A stretch of DNA of 64,000 bases from Rhizobium leguminosarum (GCF_002953715.1 NZ_CP025014.1:248001-312000); one strand, 5' to 3'. Positions 34,049 to 45,042 are shown, numbered from the stretch's first letter. Translations and numbers: made by a program. Notes: generated from the sequence alone by a model not told the origin.

Positions 34049-34330
34049 GTGCTGTTCAAGGCGCCGGGCTTGGTCATCGGCGCGCTTGCGTTTGGTGCTG
34101 CCGGCGGCATGATCGTCAGCGATTTTCTAGCCCCATGGAGCGCTTCAGGCGGCTCCGGACAATCATGCAAGATCAAGGGCAACATCAGCATCGACACGGG
34201 CGAGCGCATTTTCCACTTGCCGTGGCAGGGATACTACTCACAGACGAAGATCAGCCCCCAGTATGGAGAACGGTGGTTCTGCTTGGAATTTGAAGCCTGG
34301 GCAGCCGGTTGGAGGAAATCGAATGCCTGA
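34049..34330 (+). CDS. Small secreted/membrane-anchored hypothetical protein
   Basis: The 93-residue frame starts at GTG; an in-frame upstream extension (VRVRDPQKKS) is possible. Residues 4-28 are hydrophobic (GLVIGALAFGAAGGMIVSDF), a signal anchor. The mature part has CKIKGNISIDTGERIFHLPW, YYSQTKISPQYGERWFCLEF and AWAAGWRKSNA. This matches a short extracytoplasmic domain often found in rhizobia, alone or at the C-terminus of thermonuclease-like proteins. Two cysteines may form a disulfide. The exact function is unknown. Confidence 0.7.
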   Translation: MLFKAPGLVIGALAFGAAGGMIVSDFLAPWSASGGSGQSCKIKGNISIDTGERIFHLPWQGYYSQTKISPQYGERWFCLEFEAWAAGWRKSNA

Positions 34331-34560
34331 TGCATCAAAGTACGGAGGGTAGCAAGTGTTAGCGCATGTGTTGCACTAACCACACAACTCTCCGAAAACG
34401 AGCGTAAATCGAGGTAAGGCAAACACTACCTATCGATGTATCGCGTCAAGATCTGCTATGAAGTCATCGAGCCGATGATTGGTCTCGCTCTCTGAGCCTT
34501 TTTCATGAATCTATTATTTGCCGGTGTGCGAGAACCACAGGCAAAATCAGTTGTAGCGAC

Positions 34561-35205
34561 ATGGCTTTCCACCTGATCGAAATCTTTGCATTTTCCATGA
34601 GACGTTTTTTGAAAAGCGGCACGAAACGGGGCGGCCGGACTGTCGCCGCCGTTCTGATCGTTGTTGCTTGTGCCAATCCGTCTTTTTCGCAATCGCCTGT
34701 CCCAGCCGATAAAGCGCCGGAACAGGCGCCGACTCAACCGGCGCCTGCCATAAAATCCCGGAAGTTCGACGACTGGTATTATCGCTGCACCAGCGGTGCG
34801 GCATGCGAAGTCGCGCAGGTGGCGCAAGTCGCCAAGGACGGCAAGAACGTCAATGTGCTCACGCTGGCGATATCAACTGCGCCAGCCGATTCCCAGCGCA
34901 AGGGCGAGAAAGGCAAGTCACGGCTGGTGCTGACCGCCCTTCTGCCCCTCAACGTCTTCCTGCCTTCGGGCCTGTCGATCAAGGCCGACGGCAAACCGGT
35001 CGCCAAGCTCGACTACCGCAATTGCAACGAGGCCGGATGCTGGGCGCAACTGGCGCTGGATACGAAGACGACGACGGCCTTGAAGAAGGGCGCGACCGCC
35101 GAAGGGCTGGTGCGGCTGATGAACGGCCAGGACGTCAATATTCGCTTTTCGCTGAAAGGGCTGAAGCCGGCCCTCGACGAACTCCAGTCCATTTCAGTGA
35201 AGTAG
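34561..35205 (+). CDS. Invasion-associated locus B (IalB) family protein
   Basis: The longest frame is 214 residues; an ATG at 34597 (MRRFLKSGTKRGGRTVAAVL) gives a better signal peptide ending NPSFSQ. The mature domain follows the IalB pattern: KFDDWYYRCTSGAACEVAQV, RLVLTALLPLNVFLPSGLSI, KLDYRNCNEAGCWAQLALD and a final FSLKGLKPALDELQSIS, with four conserved cysteines. IalB proteins are periplasmic and were named from Bartonella erythrocyte invasion, but are common in rhizobia. It lies 12 bases before tpsB, so it is probably co-transcribed and may assist secretion. Confidence 0.85.
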   Translation: MAFHLIEIFAFSMRRFLKSGTKRGGRTVAAVLIVVACANPSFSQSPVPADKAPEQAPTQPAPAIKSRKFDDWYYRCTSGAACEVAQVAQVAKDGKNVNVLTLAISTAPADSQRKGEKGKSRLVLTALLPLNVFLPSGLSIKADGKPVAKLDYRNCNEAGCWAQLALDTKTTTALKKGATAEGLVRLMNGQDVNIRFSLKGLKPALDELQSISVK

Positions 35206-35217
35206 CCGAATTTCGAA

Positions 35218-36939
35218 ATGACCGCAGAAATTCGATCCATCCTGGTCGCCGGCACCATCTTCGGCATGAGCATCGCGCCCGCCTTCGCGCAGTCGCCTGC
35301 GGATGATTTCACGCGCCGCCAGGAAGAACAGGCGCAAAAGCAGCGGCTGGATGCGCTTCGCCGTGCCACGCCGGGCGGCGGCGCGGATGGGGAAAACGGA
35401 TCTTTGCCCGCAGCCCCCGGAAATGGTGCCTGTTTCGATATCACGCGCGTCGAGATCGATGGGGCAACCCTGCTATCGGCGCAGGAGATCGGCAAGGTGA
35501 CAGCACCTTACGGCAACAAATGCGTCGGCCTCGCCGAGATCAATGCGGTTCTCAGGGATGTCACGCACCTCTATATCGATCATGGCTATGTGACCTCGCG
35601 TGCTTATGTGCCGCAGCAGGATATACGCAAGACCAGGATTCTCCGCCTGCTCGTCGTCGAAGGCACGCTTTCTGACATCTATCTCAATGGCCAGAAGGTC
35701 GCCGGCAGCGGTTCGCTAGCGACGGCCTTTCCGGGCCTGATCGGCCGGGTCGTCAATATCCGCGATATCGAGCAGGGGCTCGACCAGATGAACCGGCTGC
35801 AGGCCAACGATGCCAAATCCGCCATGCTTCCCGGCCCCAAGGACGGAACCTCCATCCTCAATATCGAAAACCGCTCGGGCCGGCCCTGGCACGTCTCCTT
35901 CAGCAACAACAATATGGGGCAGGAAAGCACAGGTTTTTCCAGAAGCTCCACGTCGCTCGGCTTCGACGATGTGCTCGATATCAACGATCAGTGGAATTTC
36001 TCCTACGAACATAGCGGACCGGACTATCCCTGGGGCAATGACGGCAGGGGCTATGGCAACAGCTATTCCGGCAGCGTCAGCGTCCCCTACGGTTATTCCA
36101 CCGTTTCGCTGAACGGCTCCTGGTACCAGTATGAAAGCGCCGTCGAAGGAAACTTCAGCACGCTCGAAACCTCCGGCAATTCGGGGCAGGCGGGTGTCGG
36201 CATCGATCGCGTCGTCTTCCGCGACAAGGATTCGATCACCACCGTCCGCAGCGGCCTGACCTACAAGCAGACCAACAACTTCCTGCTCGGCAATCTGATC
36301 GAGGTCGGCAGCCGCCGCTATACGGTCGGCGATATCGGCATTTCCCATTCCCGCAGCATGTTCGGCGGCGTCTGGATGTTCGACGCCAGCTATGACAAGG
36401 GGCTTGGCCTGTTCGATGCGGTGGAGCCGGGGGATCCCGGCGCCGGCAACGCCGATCCGCGATTTTCAAAATTCAACGCCACCGTGAGCGTGACGCAGCC
36501 GTTCCAGGCCGCCGGCCGGCAGTTCGAGCTGACCTCGCTCATCAGCGGTCAATACTCCCCCGACAATCTGCTTGGCGCCGAGCAGATCTCGCTTGGCGGC
36601 TACAGCAATGTCCGCGGCACGCGCGAAAGCGTGCTCTACGGCAATAACGGCATGTTCAGCCACAACGAGATCGTCTGGAGAACGGGGTCCAACCAAGGCG
36701 GCGGCGCGGCGGCGAAGGCGTTCGGCGAGCTGCGCCCCTATCTCGGCTTCGATTACGGCCACATTTACGCGCAGCAGCGCTTCGATATATCAGGCGGCGA
36801 TCTCGCCAGTTGGACGTTCGGCGTCCGGACCTCCGGCGGCAATATCAGCGCCGACCTCGGCTATTCCGAGATTGTTGCAAGCAGCGTCGACGGTGTCGAC
36901 GGCGGGCTCTTTTATTTCAGTGCATCCGCTCATTGGTAG
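35218..36939 (+). CDS. TpsB/ShlB/FhaC-family outer-membrane transporter
   Basis: The 573-residue protein has a signal peptide (about 1-26, AFAQSPADDF). POTRA domains follow: CFDITRVEIDGATLLSAQEI and CVGLAEINAVLRDVTHLYID with YVTSRAYVPQQDI, then LRLLVVEGTLSDIYLNGQ, and ILNIENRSGRPWHVSFSNNN leading into the barrel. The barrel has the conserved VRGTRE motif (SLGGYSNVRGTRESVLYGNN) and ends in HW, an outer-membrane C-terminus. It exports the TpsA protein encoded 224 bases downstream across the outer membrane. Confidence 0.93.
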   Translation: MTAEIRSILVAGTIFGMSIAPAFAQSPADDFTRRQEEQAQKQRLDALRRATPGGGADGENGSLPAAPGNGACFDITRVEIDGATLLSAQEIGKVTAPYGNKCVGLAEINAVLRDVTHLYIDHGYVTSRAYVPQQDIRKTRILRLLVVEGTLSDIYLNGQKVAGSGSLATAFPGLIGRVVNIRDIEQGLDQMNRLQANDAKSAMLPGPKDGTSILNIENRSGRPWHVSFSNNNMGQESTGFSRSSTSLGFDDVLDINDQWNFSYEHSGPDYPWGNDGRGYGNSYSGSVSVPYGYSTVSLNGSWYQYESAVEGNFSTLETSGNSGQAGVGIDRVVFRDKDSITTVRSGLTYKQTNNFLLGNLIEVGSRRYTVGDIGISHSRSMFGGVWMFDASYDKGLGLFDAVEPGDPGAGNADPRFSKFNATVSVTQPFQAAGRQFELTSLISGQYSPDNLLGAEQISLGGYSNVRGTRESVLYGNNGMFSHNEIVWRTGSNQGGGAAAKAFGELRPYLGFDYGHIYAQQRFDISGGDLASWTFGVRTSGGNISADLGYSEIVASSVDGVDGGLFYFSASAHW

Positions 36940-37163
36940 TGAAACAAGAAGTGAAGATGCCCCTCTCCATCAGGATGGTTGGGATAATGGCCAGCCATGA
37001 TTGCTGCACCGCGATAAATGACGATGTTTTCTTCGGATTGCATTTACCTCAAGTGCAGGCGGAAGTTGACCGCGACCAATGGCTGTGGTCTCGGTCCTGC
37101 TGAAAAATTACAACTCCGGCGGGATTTATCCGCCGTGCAGACTTCAGGGCGCGGAAGACAGTG

Positions 37164-40100
37164 ATGAGCGAAGAGCGGTTGGGGCGGACGGCGGCAACAA
37201 GGGGCGTCGCCGGCGCAGATGAAAGAGCTGGTCTCAGGCCAGCACGTCTTTTCAGGCAATCGCTGGCGCTCCTGCTCAGCAGTTTGCTCGTGCTGCAGCC
37301 GATGCTTGCCAATGCCCAGTCGGTCTCGGCAGGCACCACGGCGCCGGCGGCCAACCAGCCGGGCGTCGGCACGGCGCCGAACGGCGTGCCGCTCATCGAC
37401 ATCGTCACGCCGAACAGCAAGGGCCTGTCGCATAACAAATACGACAATTTCAACGTCGGCACGCCGGGCCTCATCCTCAACAACTTCAAGGGCGAGGTCG
37501 GCAACTCCAATCTCGGCGGCGTCACGCCGGGCAACCCCAATCTCAACAGCTCCGGTCCGGCATCGGTCATCCTCAACGAGGTGATCAGCGGCAACCGCTC
37601 GGCATTGAACGGTGCGATCGAGGTGTTCGGCGGACGAGCCGACGTCGTCATCGCCAATCCGAACGGCATCACCTGCGACGGCTGCGGCTTCATCAACACG
37701 CCGCATGCAACGCTAACCACAGGCGTCCCCGATATCGGCGCGGACGGCACGCTGAAGGGCTTCACGGTCAACGGCGGCGATGTCACCATCGGAACGAATG
37801 GCGGCAACTTCGCTGCCGGGCCTGGCGCGGTCGACCTCTTCGATATCGTCTCGCGCTCCGTGCACGTCAACGGCGCGGTCTTCGGCAAGGATCTTCGCGT
37901 CACGGGCGGCCGTAATCAATTCGATTATGCTACCGGCAACGCCACGCCGCTTGCGGCGACGTCCGGCACCCCGGAATATGCGATCGACGGTTCGGCACTT
38001 GGCGCCATGCAGGCCGACCGTATCAAGGTGGTCGTCACCGAAAAGGGCGCCGGCGTGCGCATGCGCGGCGACATGGCCGCCAATGCCGGCGAGCTGTCTC
38101 TGTCTGCCGACGGCAAGATCTCGCTCGGCAACGTCTCCGGCCAGCAGGGCGTTTCGATCTCCTCGAAGGCGAAGGTGACGGCTTCCAAGGTCACGTCGAA
38201 GGCAAAGGTCGCCGTTCAGGCGGATCAGGGCATCACCCTCAATACGGTCGCCGCCGATGACGATATCCTGCTGTCGAGCGGCAGCGGGTTGTTGAGTGTC
38301 GGCGGCGAGGTGAATAGCGGCGCCAACGTTGAGATGACGTCGGCCGCCGGAATTGCGGCCGACAGCGTCATGGCCGGGCAGATGCTTACCCTGTCCGCCA
38401 CCTCAGGCGACATCCAGATTGCCGGTGCGGCAAAGAGCGGCGATGCGCTGGCGATCACCGCGACATCAGGCTCGATCGCCGCGGCCTCGCTTGTCAGCGG
38501 CAACAATCTCACGCTTTCCGCCGGCGCCGACATCGCCGTATCGGGCGATGTCCTGGCTGAGGGCGACGTCACGGCTTCGGGCCGTTCGATCGCAGCCGCG
38601 ACGATCGCCTCAGGCGTCGATCTTGCCGCCACCGCCCAATCCGCCAATGCCGCACTGGTGCTGCAGCCGGCGGGCGACATAAGCCTTGCCGCCACGAATG
38701 GTTCGATCACCGTTTCCAACGCGCTGCTGAGCAGCGGCGATCTTTCGGCCGATGCCAGCCAGAATCTCGCCTATACCAAGCTGCAGAGCCTCGGCAGTGC
38801 CGATCTCTCCGCTGCCGGCCAGATCAGCTACGGCAATCCCACCAGCGCCAAGGGAAACCTGACGCTCACCACCACCACTATCGATCTCTCCAACGGCGGC
38901 GCAGGCAACATCGCCGCGGGCGGCACGCTGACGCTCAACGCCGATAGCGCCAATCTCAGCAATAACAGCATCACTCTCGGGGGGCTCACTCTCAATCTAT
39001 CAGATGCTGCCGATCTCAGCGGCACCAGGATCAATGCCGTTACCAATGCCGGCGGTTCGGGCGACATCGACATCAACGCTTCCAGCCTCTCGACAACGGT
39101 CGGCACGGCGCTGCTCGCCGCCAACAACCTGACCCTGACGCTGCCGTCGCTGACCAATGCCGGGCAATTGGCTGCCGGCCACGATTTAACATTCAACATT
39201 TCCGACGATTTCACCAACAGCGCCACGGGCCTTGCCTATGCCGGCCACGACGCGGGCCTGTTCATCGGCGGGGTGCTCACCAACAATCAAGGCGCCATCC
39301 TCGCCGGCAATGATCTTGAGATTGCCGGGACGACATCGGGACTAAGAAACACTGAAGTCACCAATATTTCCGGTCTGATCCAGGCTGGAAACGACATGTC
39401 CATCCTCACCAGCAATCTGACAAACGAGCGGGCTACTGCGCCGCAATGGACGACCGGGGTGCTGGTTTCCTCGGGCGTCGTCAGCGGCTTTACGCTCAAC
39501 CCCGTCGCCGCCGGCCTGCCTTTCGGCTACCTCGAGACCGCAGATCAGAACATGTACCAGCTCTATGCGGGCGTGGATCCGGGGTTGTGGCAGGACTATC
39601 AGCCTCTGCTCTGGTCGAAGGCGACGCTTGCCGACGGCACGACCTATCGCGCCTGGACATGGATCTCGGCCGACGGACCCGAAAAGGTCGAGCCAATCAT
39701 CGACTGGATCAGGGCCCGCGTGCCGAGGGACGCGAACGGCAATCCCGTTGTCGATCCCAACAATCCGTCGCGCTATTTCATCGTCGACGAGGTCAATTTC
39801 AGCGGCTCGGATGAAAGCACCACCTATAGCTGGGATTGGTCGTCCCACCTCAGCCAGTCGGTCTATGAAGATCGCCTGGTTGGCACACTCAGCCCTGAAG
39901 CGACGATCCGGGCGAGCGGCAATCTCACCATCGACGCCACCAATCTGACCAACGCCTACAGCTCGATCGAGGCTGGCGGCAACGCGACGCTGAAGGGGTC
40001 GACACTGACCAATACCGGCGTCAGTCTTTTCCGCACTACGACGACGACCTGCCATGCCCAGGGCGCCTGCACCGCCTATAATGCCAATGGCACCGCCAAT

Positions 40101-43100
40101 CCCTCGAAGAATATCGCCAACGGCTCGACGATCGTCAGCTCCGTCGAGGCGATCGGCGGCGTATCGGCCAACATCAAGGCCGGCGGTGCGCTCTCCGTCG
40201 ATTTCGGCAGCGTCAGCAACACGTCGGCGGCCGGCTCGATGGCCGGCGGCGCCAGCGTCACGGCGGCAGGCAATCCCGGCGATCCGCTGTCGGCGCTCAG
40301 CGGCCTGACCGCGGGCGGTGCGCTGTTCAACGTCAATGCAGGACTCGGCGGTGCCGCCCTTCTGCCTCCTGCCAACCCGAAATCCGGCGGCTTCGGCGGC
40401 AAGATAGCCCACCAGACCTTCCTGTTCGAAACCCGCGCAGCCTACCTCGATGTCGGCACCTTCTATGGCTCCGGCTATTTCATGGATCAAATCGGCTATC
40501 AGCCGGAGACGACGGTTCCGTTCCTCGGCGATGCCTATTTCGAAAACCAACTGATCGACACGCAGTTGCGGCAGCTCGTCGGCGAAGGGCTCGGCAGAAG
40601 CACGTTTATCGCCGGCGACAGCGCCATCAAGCAGATGAAGACGCTGCTGGACAACGGTGCCACCTATGCCAAGGATCATGGCCTGACCGTCGGCCAGGGC
40701 CTCACGCCTGAGCAGGCGGCGGCGCTGACCGAGTCGATCGTCCTCTACCAATGGCAGACCGTCAACGGCGTCCAGGTGCTGGCTCCGGTCGTTTATGTTG
40801 CCGCCGCTGACCGACAGAAGCTTTCCGGCGCCGGCGCGGCCATGGCGGGCGGCTCGGTCAATATGAATGTCGGCAATCTCGACAATTCCGGCCTGATCGC
40901 GTCGGCTGGCGGCCTTACCGTCTCCGGCAGCTCCATCCAGGGCAGCGGCACGTTCCTGTCGCGCGGCGACACGGCGCTCAATGCCACCAACGGCATCACG
41001 CTCGCCGCCCAGACGATGACGATCGGCGGCCAGAACGTCGTCAATACCAATGCAGGCGTGACGGCAGGCGGCGCTCTGCAGCTTGCCGGCGGCAGCGGCG
41101 ATCTGGCGCTGACGGGCGTCAAGGTCAATGCCACAGGCAACGCTTCGCTCACCGGTAAAAACGTAACGCTGGATGCGGCCAAGGTCGACAATAGTGGTCA
41201 ACAAAATGCCACCGGCACTCAGATCGCCAGCGGTGGGGCCTTGACGATCAAGGCCACCGACAATGTCAACGTCATCGGCAGCTCCGCCAAGGCGGGCACG
41301 ACGCTCGACGTGACTGCCGACAAGGGTTCGGTGGCCGTGGTGTCGACCGATGTCGCCCGCGGCAATCAATCCGGCTACACCAAGACCCTCTCCACCGACC
41401 AGCAGCAATCGCAGCTATCCGCCGGCACCAATGCGACGATCAAGGCCGGCGACGACATCCTGCTCTCCGGTTCGTCCGTCAAGGCTGGCGGCAATGTCGC
41501 GCTCTCCGCAGGCGACGATATCAACATCACGGCCGCGCAGGAGCGCTCCGAGTCCTCCTTCGGTAAGAAGTCCGCCTCGTCGATCACCCATGTCGGCTCA
41601 GAGATATCGGCGGGCGGCGACCTCTCGGTGACGGCAGGCAGCGGCAGCGGCGATCACGACCTCAACATCGTCGGCAGCAAGCTCGCCGCCGACGGCAAGG
41701 TCGCTCTCAAGGCCGATGGTGACGTAACGATCGCCGAAGCCACCGACACCGCGACCCTCGACACCAAGCTCAGCATCAAGGGCGGTTTCCTCGGCAGCAG
41801 CGAGAAGACGACTACGCATCAGGAAACGACGACGGCCGTCGGTTCCGCCATCACAGGCGGTGGCGGCGTCGACATTGAATCCGGCAAGGACACGGTCATC
41901 TCGGCCTCGAAGATCGAAGCCGGCAATGAGGCCGGCGCCGCGAACCTGAACATCACCACCAAGGGCGACCTCATCATCGCCTCCGGCAAGGACACCAGCG
42001 CCAAGGATGACAAGGGCTCGCGCAGCGGCTTCCTGTCCAAAGGCTCATCCAGCTACAAGAGTTACGACGAAACGACGGTCGCTTCCGAACTCGGGGCATC
42101 CGGTAATATCAATCTGGATGCCGGCGGCGCTGCGGTGATCGCTGGCTCACAAGCGTATGCGGATGGTTCGATTTCCGTCAAGGGCGACAGCGTCTCGGTC
42201 ATCGGTGCGGCCGAGCAGCATGAGCTTGAGATCACGCGCAAGAAGTCCGGCTTCGGGGTCGGCGGCGGTGGAGGCTTCATTTCGATCTACGGCAGCCAGC
42301 AGAACAGCGGCAAGCAGGCCTCTGAGCTCAACGTGGCCTCTGTGCTTTCTGCCGGAACGGATGTCGCACTCAAATCGCGCGAGACCGATGTCAACATTCT
42401 CGGCTCGCAGATCTATGCCGACAACAACATCGTGCTCGACGCCGCCCGCGACGTCAACATCACCCCCGGCGCCGAAAGCGAATCGTCGGAGGAAAAGGAA
42501 AAGCGCTCCGGCTTCGGCATTTCCTTCGGCTCGAGCAGCGGCGGCTTCTCGGTCGGTATCGGCATGTCCTCGGTTTCCGACACGACAAAGCAAGGCTCGC
42601 AGACCAACGCGATGGCCACCCTTTCCGCCGGCAACGACCTGACGATCAAGGCCGGCCGCGACGCCAACCTGCAGGCTGCCGATGTCTCCGCCGATCGCGA
42701 CGTGGCGATCACTGCGGAGCGTGATGTCAATCTGCTGAGCGCGGAAGACAAGTCGAACTACGAGAGCGTGCACGAACAGTTCTTTGCCGGTGTGACGCTG
42801 TCGGTTTCGACTGGCCTGGTCAGTGCAGCCCAGAGCATTGCCGGCGCTGCACAGAAGATCGCCGGTATTTCCGACGGTTATGCGGCGGCCAACGCTGCCT
42901 TCGCCTCGCTGAAGGCTTATGATGCCCTGCAGCAGCTCTCCAGCATCGCCAAGGACGGCGGCAGCATCGCCTCCGTCTCGCTGACGGCAGGCTTCAACTA
43001 CGAAAAGAGCAGCGCCTCCGCGTCCACCTCTACGCCAGTCGTCACCAACGTGGAAGCTGGGCGATCGGTCACAATCGAAGCGACCTCCGGCGATCTCACA

Positions 43101-45038
43101 GGCCATGGCGCGCAGATAACCGCGGGGTACGATTACGGCGTTGCTGCAGCGGTCGGCGACGACAAGATCGGCGATATCACGCTGAAAGCCGGTCATGATA
43201 TCAAGCTTGAAAGCGCCCAGGCGACCAGCGAGACGGGCAGCGACAGCAAATCGGCGAACGCCAGCTTCGGCGTAAGCGCGGGTATCGGCCTGCAGGGTGT
43301 CGGCGTTGGCGTCACCGGCGGTGCCGGCGCGGGCATGTCGAAATCCAACGCCAATTCGATCACGCAAGTCAACAGCCATGTCACCGGCAGCGGCGACATC
43401 ACGATCAGCTCCGGCAATGATACGACGCTCAAGGGCGCCGTCGTTTCCGGCGATACGATCACAGCCGATATCGGCGGCAATCTCAGCATCATCTCCACGC
43501 CCGATACCGGCAGCAGCGCCAACAGCTCAGCCTCAGCGGGCTTCTCGTTGAGCGGTGCGGTCGGAGGCAATTTTCTGCCGTTGACCACTCAGCTTTCAGG
43601 CTTGCAATTCGGCGGCGGCCTGGGCGCGGGTGCAACGAACTGGATCAGCGAGCAATCCGGCCTGCTGTCCACCGGCAAGATGGATATCGAAGTCGGCGGC
43701 AATACCGATCTTCAGGCCGGGAAGATTATCTCCGAGAGCGGCAACTTGTCGCTTTCGACCGATACACTGACCTACAGCGATTTCCTCGGGCAGAAGGGTT
43801 ACGAAGGCTTTAGCGCCCAAATCGGCATAGACATTCCCGGCAAGCAACTGCCCGGTGCGCCGCCGGCCAACAATACGCTGGAGGGCAATTACCAACTTGA
43901 TGACACGCGCCAGACGGTCCGCGCCACCGTCGGCCCCGGCGCAATCACTGTCCGCAACGAGCAGAAGCAGTCCGAGCTGACGGCGCAAGGCGCGACGCCA
44001 TCGTTGCAAAACCTCAACCGAGATCCCCAAAAGGCCTACGAAATTACCAAAGACAAACATGTCAGTATTGAGTTCTATCTTTCCGACACTAGCCTGAGAG
44101 CCGCACTGTCCGCGGGCAAGACAATCGCCGAGGTTCTCGGTGATCTCTTGGACCGGATGGTTGCTGAAGGAGTGAGGAGCCCGGAACAAGCTGCCTTGTC
44201 AAAAGAAATGTTCCCCTATCTTGACGACCCCGAAGTCCGTGATCAACTCGAACAGTGCGGCCAACAGCAGGGCAGTATCGATTTCAATATCTTCGACTGG
44301 ATAATCACCCCCGCATACGCGCAGACCGGCTGCCTGATTTCGCTGCCAAATGGACAGACAAAGCTATTTTCTGCGACGCAGGCGGCGGACTGCCTGTCTG
44401 ATTACGAGCAAATGACGGGTATTGTCCGTGGGATCATAGGAACCACGGGTGTGGCAGTTGCAGCTTTGGCCGGCGCTTTTCTTTTAGTGTCAGCAGGGTC
44501 AACTGGGCAAGATATCGATCAAGAGTTCACTGCTGCGGATGGAAGTACGGTGCAGGTTTCCGGTCAAAGTGAGCAACCGGGTCGATTGGTCTTGGTGACC
44601 TATCCTGATGGAACAAGGGCGAGCCTTACTATTGAAGTATACGATGACGGCGGCGCCATTTACCTAACCGGCGGGACAATTGGCAATCAACCGATGACAG
44701 CGTACATGTTGCAGGACATGCAAATTACGCTCAGCACTGCCGGCATGCCTAACATCGTGTTGAGCCAGAATTCGAATGCAGGAGGTGATCAGAAATATTT
44801 CCCGCCACCAAAGACCGCAGAAGGAATACCGGGAATTCCGGATTTGCAAAAGGGAAAGCCAGTTGGCGGCAGAGCGCGGTGGTACGACAGCAAGGGAAAC
44901 ATTTATGAATGGGACTACCAACACGGTAAACTTGAGAAATTCGATAAGTCGGGAAAGAAGCATCTCGGTGAATACGATCCGGTGACCGGGGCGCAAACAA
45001 AACCTCCAAAGCCTGGACGAACAACACCAAAAGGATGA
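37164..45038 (+). CDS. Giant TpsA/CdiA-like exoprotein with colicin-E3-type RNase C-terminus
   Basis: The ATG at 37164 gives about 2624 residues. After an extended signal region (LLLSSLLVLQPMLANAQSV) comes the TPS secretion domain with LNNFKGEVGNSNLGGVTPGN, ASVILNEVISGN and the diagnostic NPNGITCDGCGF. A long haemagglutinin-repeat beta-helix follows (KAGRDANLQAADVSADRDV, SAGTDVALKSRETDVNILGS). Near residue 2420 there is a hydrophobic segment (GTTGVAVAALAGAFLLVSAG). The last about 70 residues (RARWYDSKGNIYEWDYQHGK, LEKFDKSGKKHLGEYDPVTG) match the colicin E3 cytotoxic domain, including the D-x2-H-x3-E catalytic set in WDYQHGKLE. The protein should kill neighbours by cleaving 16S rRNA. No VENN motif was seen. 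Confidence 0.92.
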   Translation: MSEERLGRTAATRGVAGADERAGLRPARLFRQSLALLLSSLLVLQPMLANAQSVSAGTTAPAANQPGVGTAPNGVPLIDIVTPNSKGLSHNKYDNFNVGTPGLILNNFKGEVGNSNLGGVTPGNPNLNSSGPASVILNEVISGNRSALNGAIEVFGGRADVVIANPNGITCDGCGFINTPHATLTTGVPDIGADGTLKGFTVNGGDVTIGTNGGNFAAGPGAVDLFDIVSRSVHVNGAVFGKDLRVTGGRNQFDYATGNATPLAATSGTPEYAIDGSALGAMQADRIKVVVTEKGAGVRMRGDMAANAGELSLSADGKISLGNVSGQQGVSISSKAKVTASKVTSKAKVAVQADQGITLNTVAADDDILLSSGSGLLSVGGEVNSGANVEMTSAAGIAADSVMAGQMLTLSATSGDIQIAGAAKSGDALAITATSGSIAAASLVSGNNLTLSAGADIAVSGDVLAEGDVTASGRSIAAATIASGVDLAATAQSANAALVLQPAGDISLAATNGSITVSNALLSSGDLSADASQNLAYTKLQSLGSADLSAAGQISYGNPTSAKGNLTLTTTTIDLSNGGAGNIAAGGTLTLNADSANLSNNSITLGGLTLNLSDAADLSGTRINAVTNAGGSGDIDINASSLSTTVGTALLAANNLTLTLPSLTNAGQLAAGHDLTFNISDDFTNSATGLAYAGHDAGLFIGGVLTNNQGAILAGNDLEIAGTTSGLRNTEVTNISGLIQAGNDMSILTSNLTNERATAPQWTTGVLVSSGVVSGFTLNPVAAGLPFGYLETADQNMYQLYAGVDPGLWQDYQPLLWSKATLADGTTYRAWTWISADGPEKVEPIIDWIRARVPRDANGNPVVDPNNPSRYFIVDEVNFSGSDESTTYSWDWSSHLSQSVYEDRLVGTLSPEATIRASGNLTIDATNLTNAYSSIEAGGNATLKGSTLTNTGVSLFRTTTTTCHAQGACTAYNANGTANPSKNIANGSTIVSSVEAIGGVSANIKAGGALSVDFGSVSNTSAAGSMAGGASVTAAGNPGDPLSALSGLTAGGALFNVNAGLGGAALLPPANPKSGGFGGKIAHQTFLFETRAAYLDVGTFYGSGYFMDQIGYQPETTVPFLGDAYFENQLIDTQLRQLVGEGLGRSTFIAGDSAIKQMKTLLDNGATYAKDHGLTVGQGLTPEQAAALTESIVLYQWQTVNGVQVLAPVVYVAAADRQKLSGAGAAMAGGSVNMNVGNLDNSGLIASAGGLTVSGSSIQGSGTFLSRGDTALNATNGITLAAQTMTIGGQNVVNTNAGVTAGGALQLAGGSGDLALTGVKVNATGNASLTGKNVTLDAAKVDNSGQQNATGTQIASGGALTIKATDNVNVIGSSAKAGTTLDVTADKGSVAVVSTDVARGNQSGYTKTLSTDQQQSQLSAGTNATIKAGDDILLSGSSVKAGGNVALSAGDDINITAAQERSESSFGKKSASSITHVGSEISAGGDLSVTAGSGSGDHDLNIVGSKLAADGKVALKADGDVTIAEATDTATLDTKLSIKGGFLGSSEKTTTHQETTTAVGSAITGGGGVDIESGKDTVISASKIEAGNEAGAANLNITTKGDLIIASGKDTSAKDDKGSRSGFLSKGSSSYKSYDETTVASELGASGNINLDAGGAAVIAGSQAYADGSISVKGDSVSVIGAAEQHELEITRKKSGFGVGGGGGFISIYGSQQNSGKQASELNVASVLSAGTDVALKSRETDVNILGSQIYADNNIVLDAARDVNITPGAESESSEEKEKRSGFGISFGSSSGGFSVGIGMSSVSDTTKQGSQTNAMATLSAGNDLTIKAGRDANLQAADVSADRDVAITAERDVNLLSAEDKSNYESVHEQFFAGVTLSVSTGLVSAAQSIAGAAQKIAGISDGYAAANAAFASLKAYDALQQLSSIAKDGGSIASVSLTAGFNYEKSSASASTSTPVVTNVEAGRSVTIEATSGDLTGHGAQITAGYDYGVAAAVGDDKIGDITLKAGHDIKLESAQATSETGSDSKSANASFGVSAGIGLQGVGVGVTGGAGAGMSKSNANSITQVNSHVTGSGDITISSGNDTTLKGAVVSGDTITADIGGNLSIISTPDTGSSANSSASAGFSLSGAVGGNFLPLTTQLSGLQFGGGLGAGATNWISEQSGLLSTGKMDIEVGGNTDLQAGKIISESGNLSLSTDTLTYSDFLGQKGYEGFSAQIGIDIPGKQLPGAPPANNTLEGNYQLDDTRQTVRATVGPGAITVRNEQKQSELTAQGATPSLQNLNRDPQKAYEITKDKHVSIEFYLSDTSLRAALSAGKTIAEVLGDLLDRMVAEGVRSPEQAALSKEMFPYLDDPEVRDQLEQCGQQQGSIDFNIFDWIITPAYAQTGCLISLPNGQTKLFSATQAADCLSDYEQMTGIVRGIIGTTGVAVAALAGAFLLVSAGSTGQDIDQEFTAADGSTVQVSGQSEQPGRLVLVTYPDGTRASLTIEVYDDGGAIYLTGGTIGNQPMTAYMLQDMQITLSTAGMPNIVLSQNSNAGGDQKYFPPPKTAEGIPGIPDLQKGKPVGGRARWYDSKGNIYEWDYQHGKLEKFDKSGKKHLGEYDPVTGAQTKPPKPGRTTPKG

Positions 45039-45042
45039 CCCT

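Noticed and set aside
37719..45038. Many long frames antisense or out of frame within the TpsA gene
   Set aside because: They are shadow frames of a high-GC repetitive gene; their composition follows the TpsA codon pattern and none has a recognisable domain or start signal.
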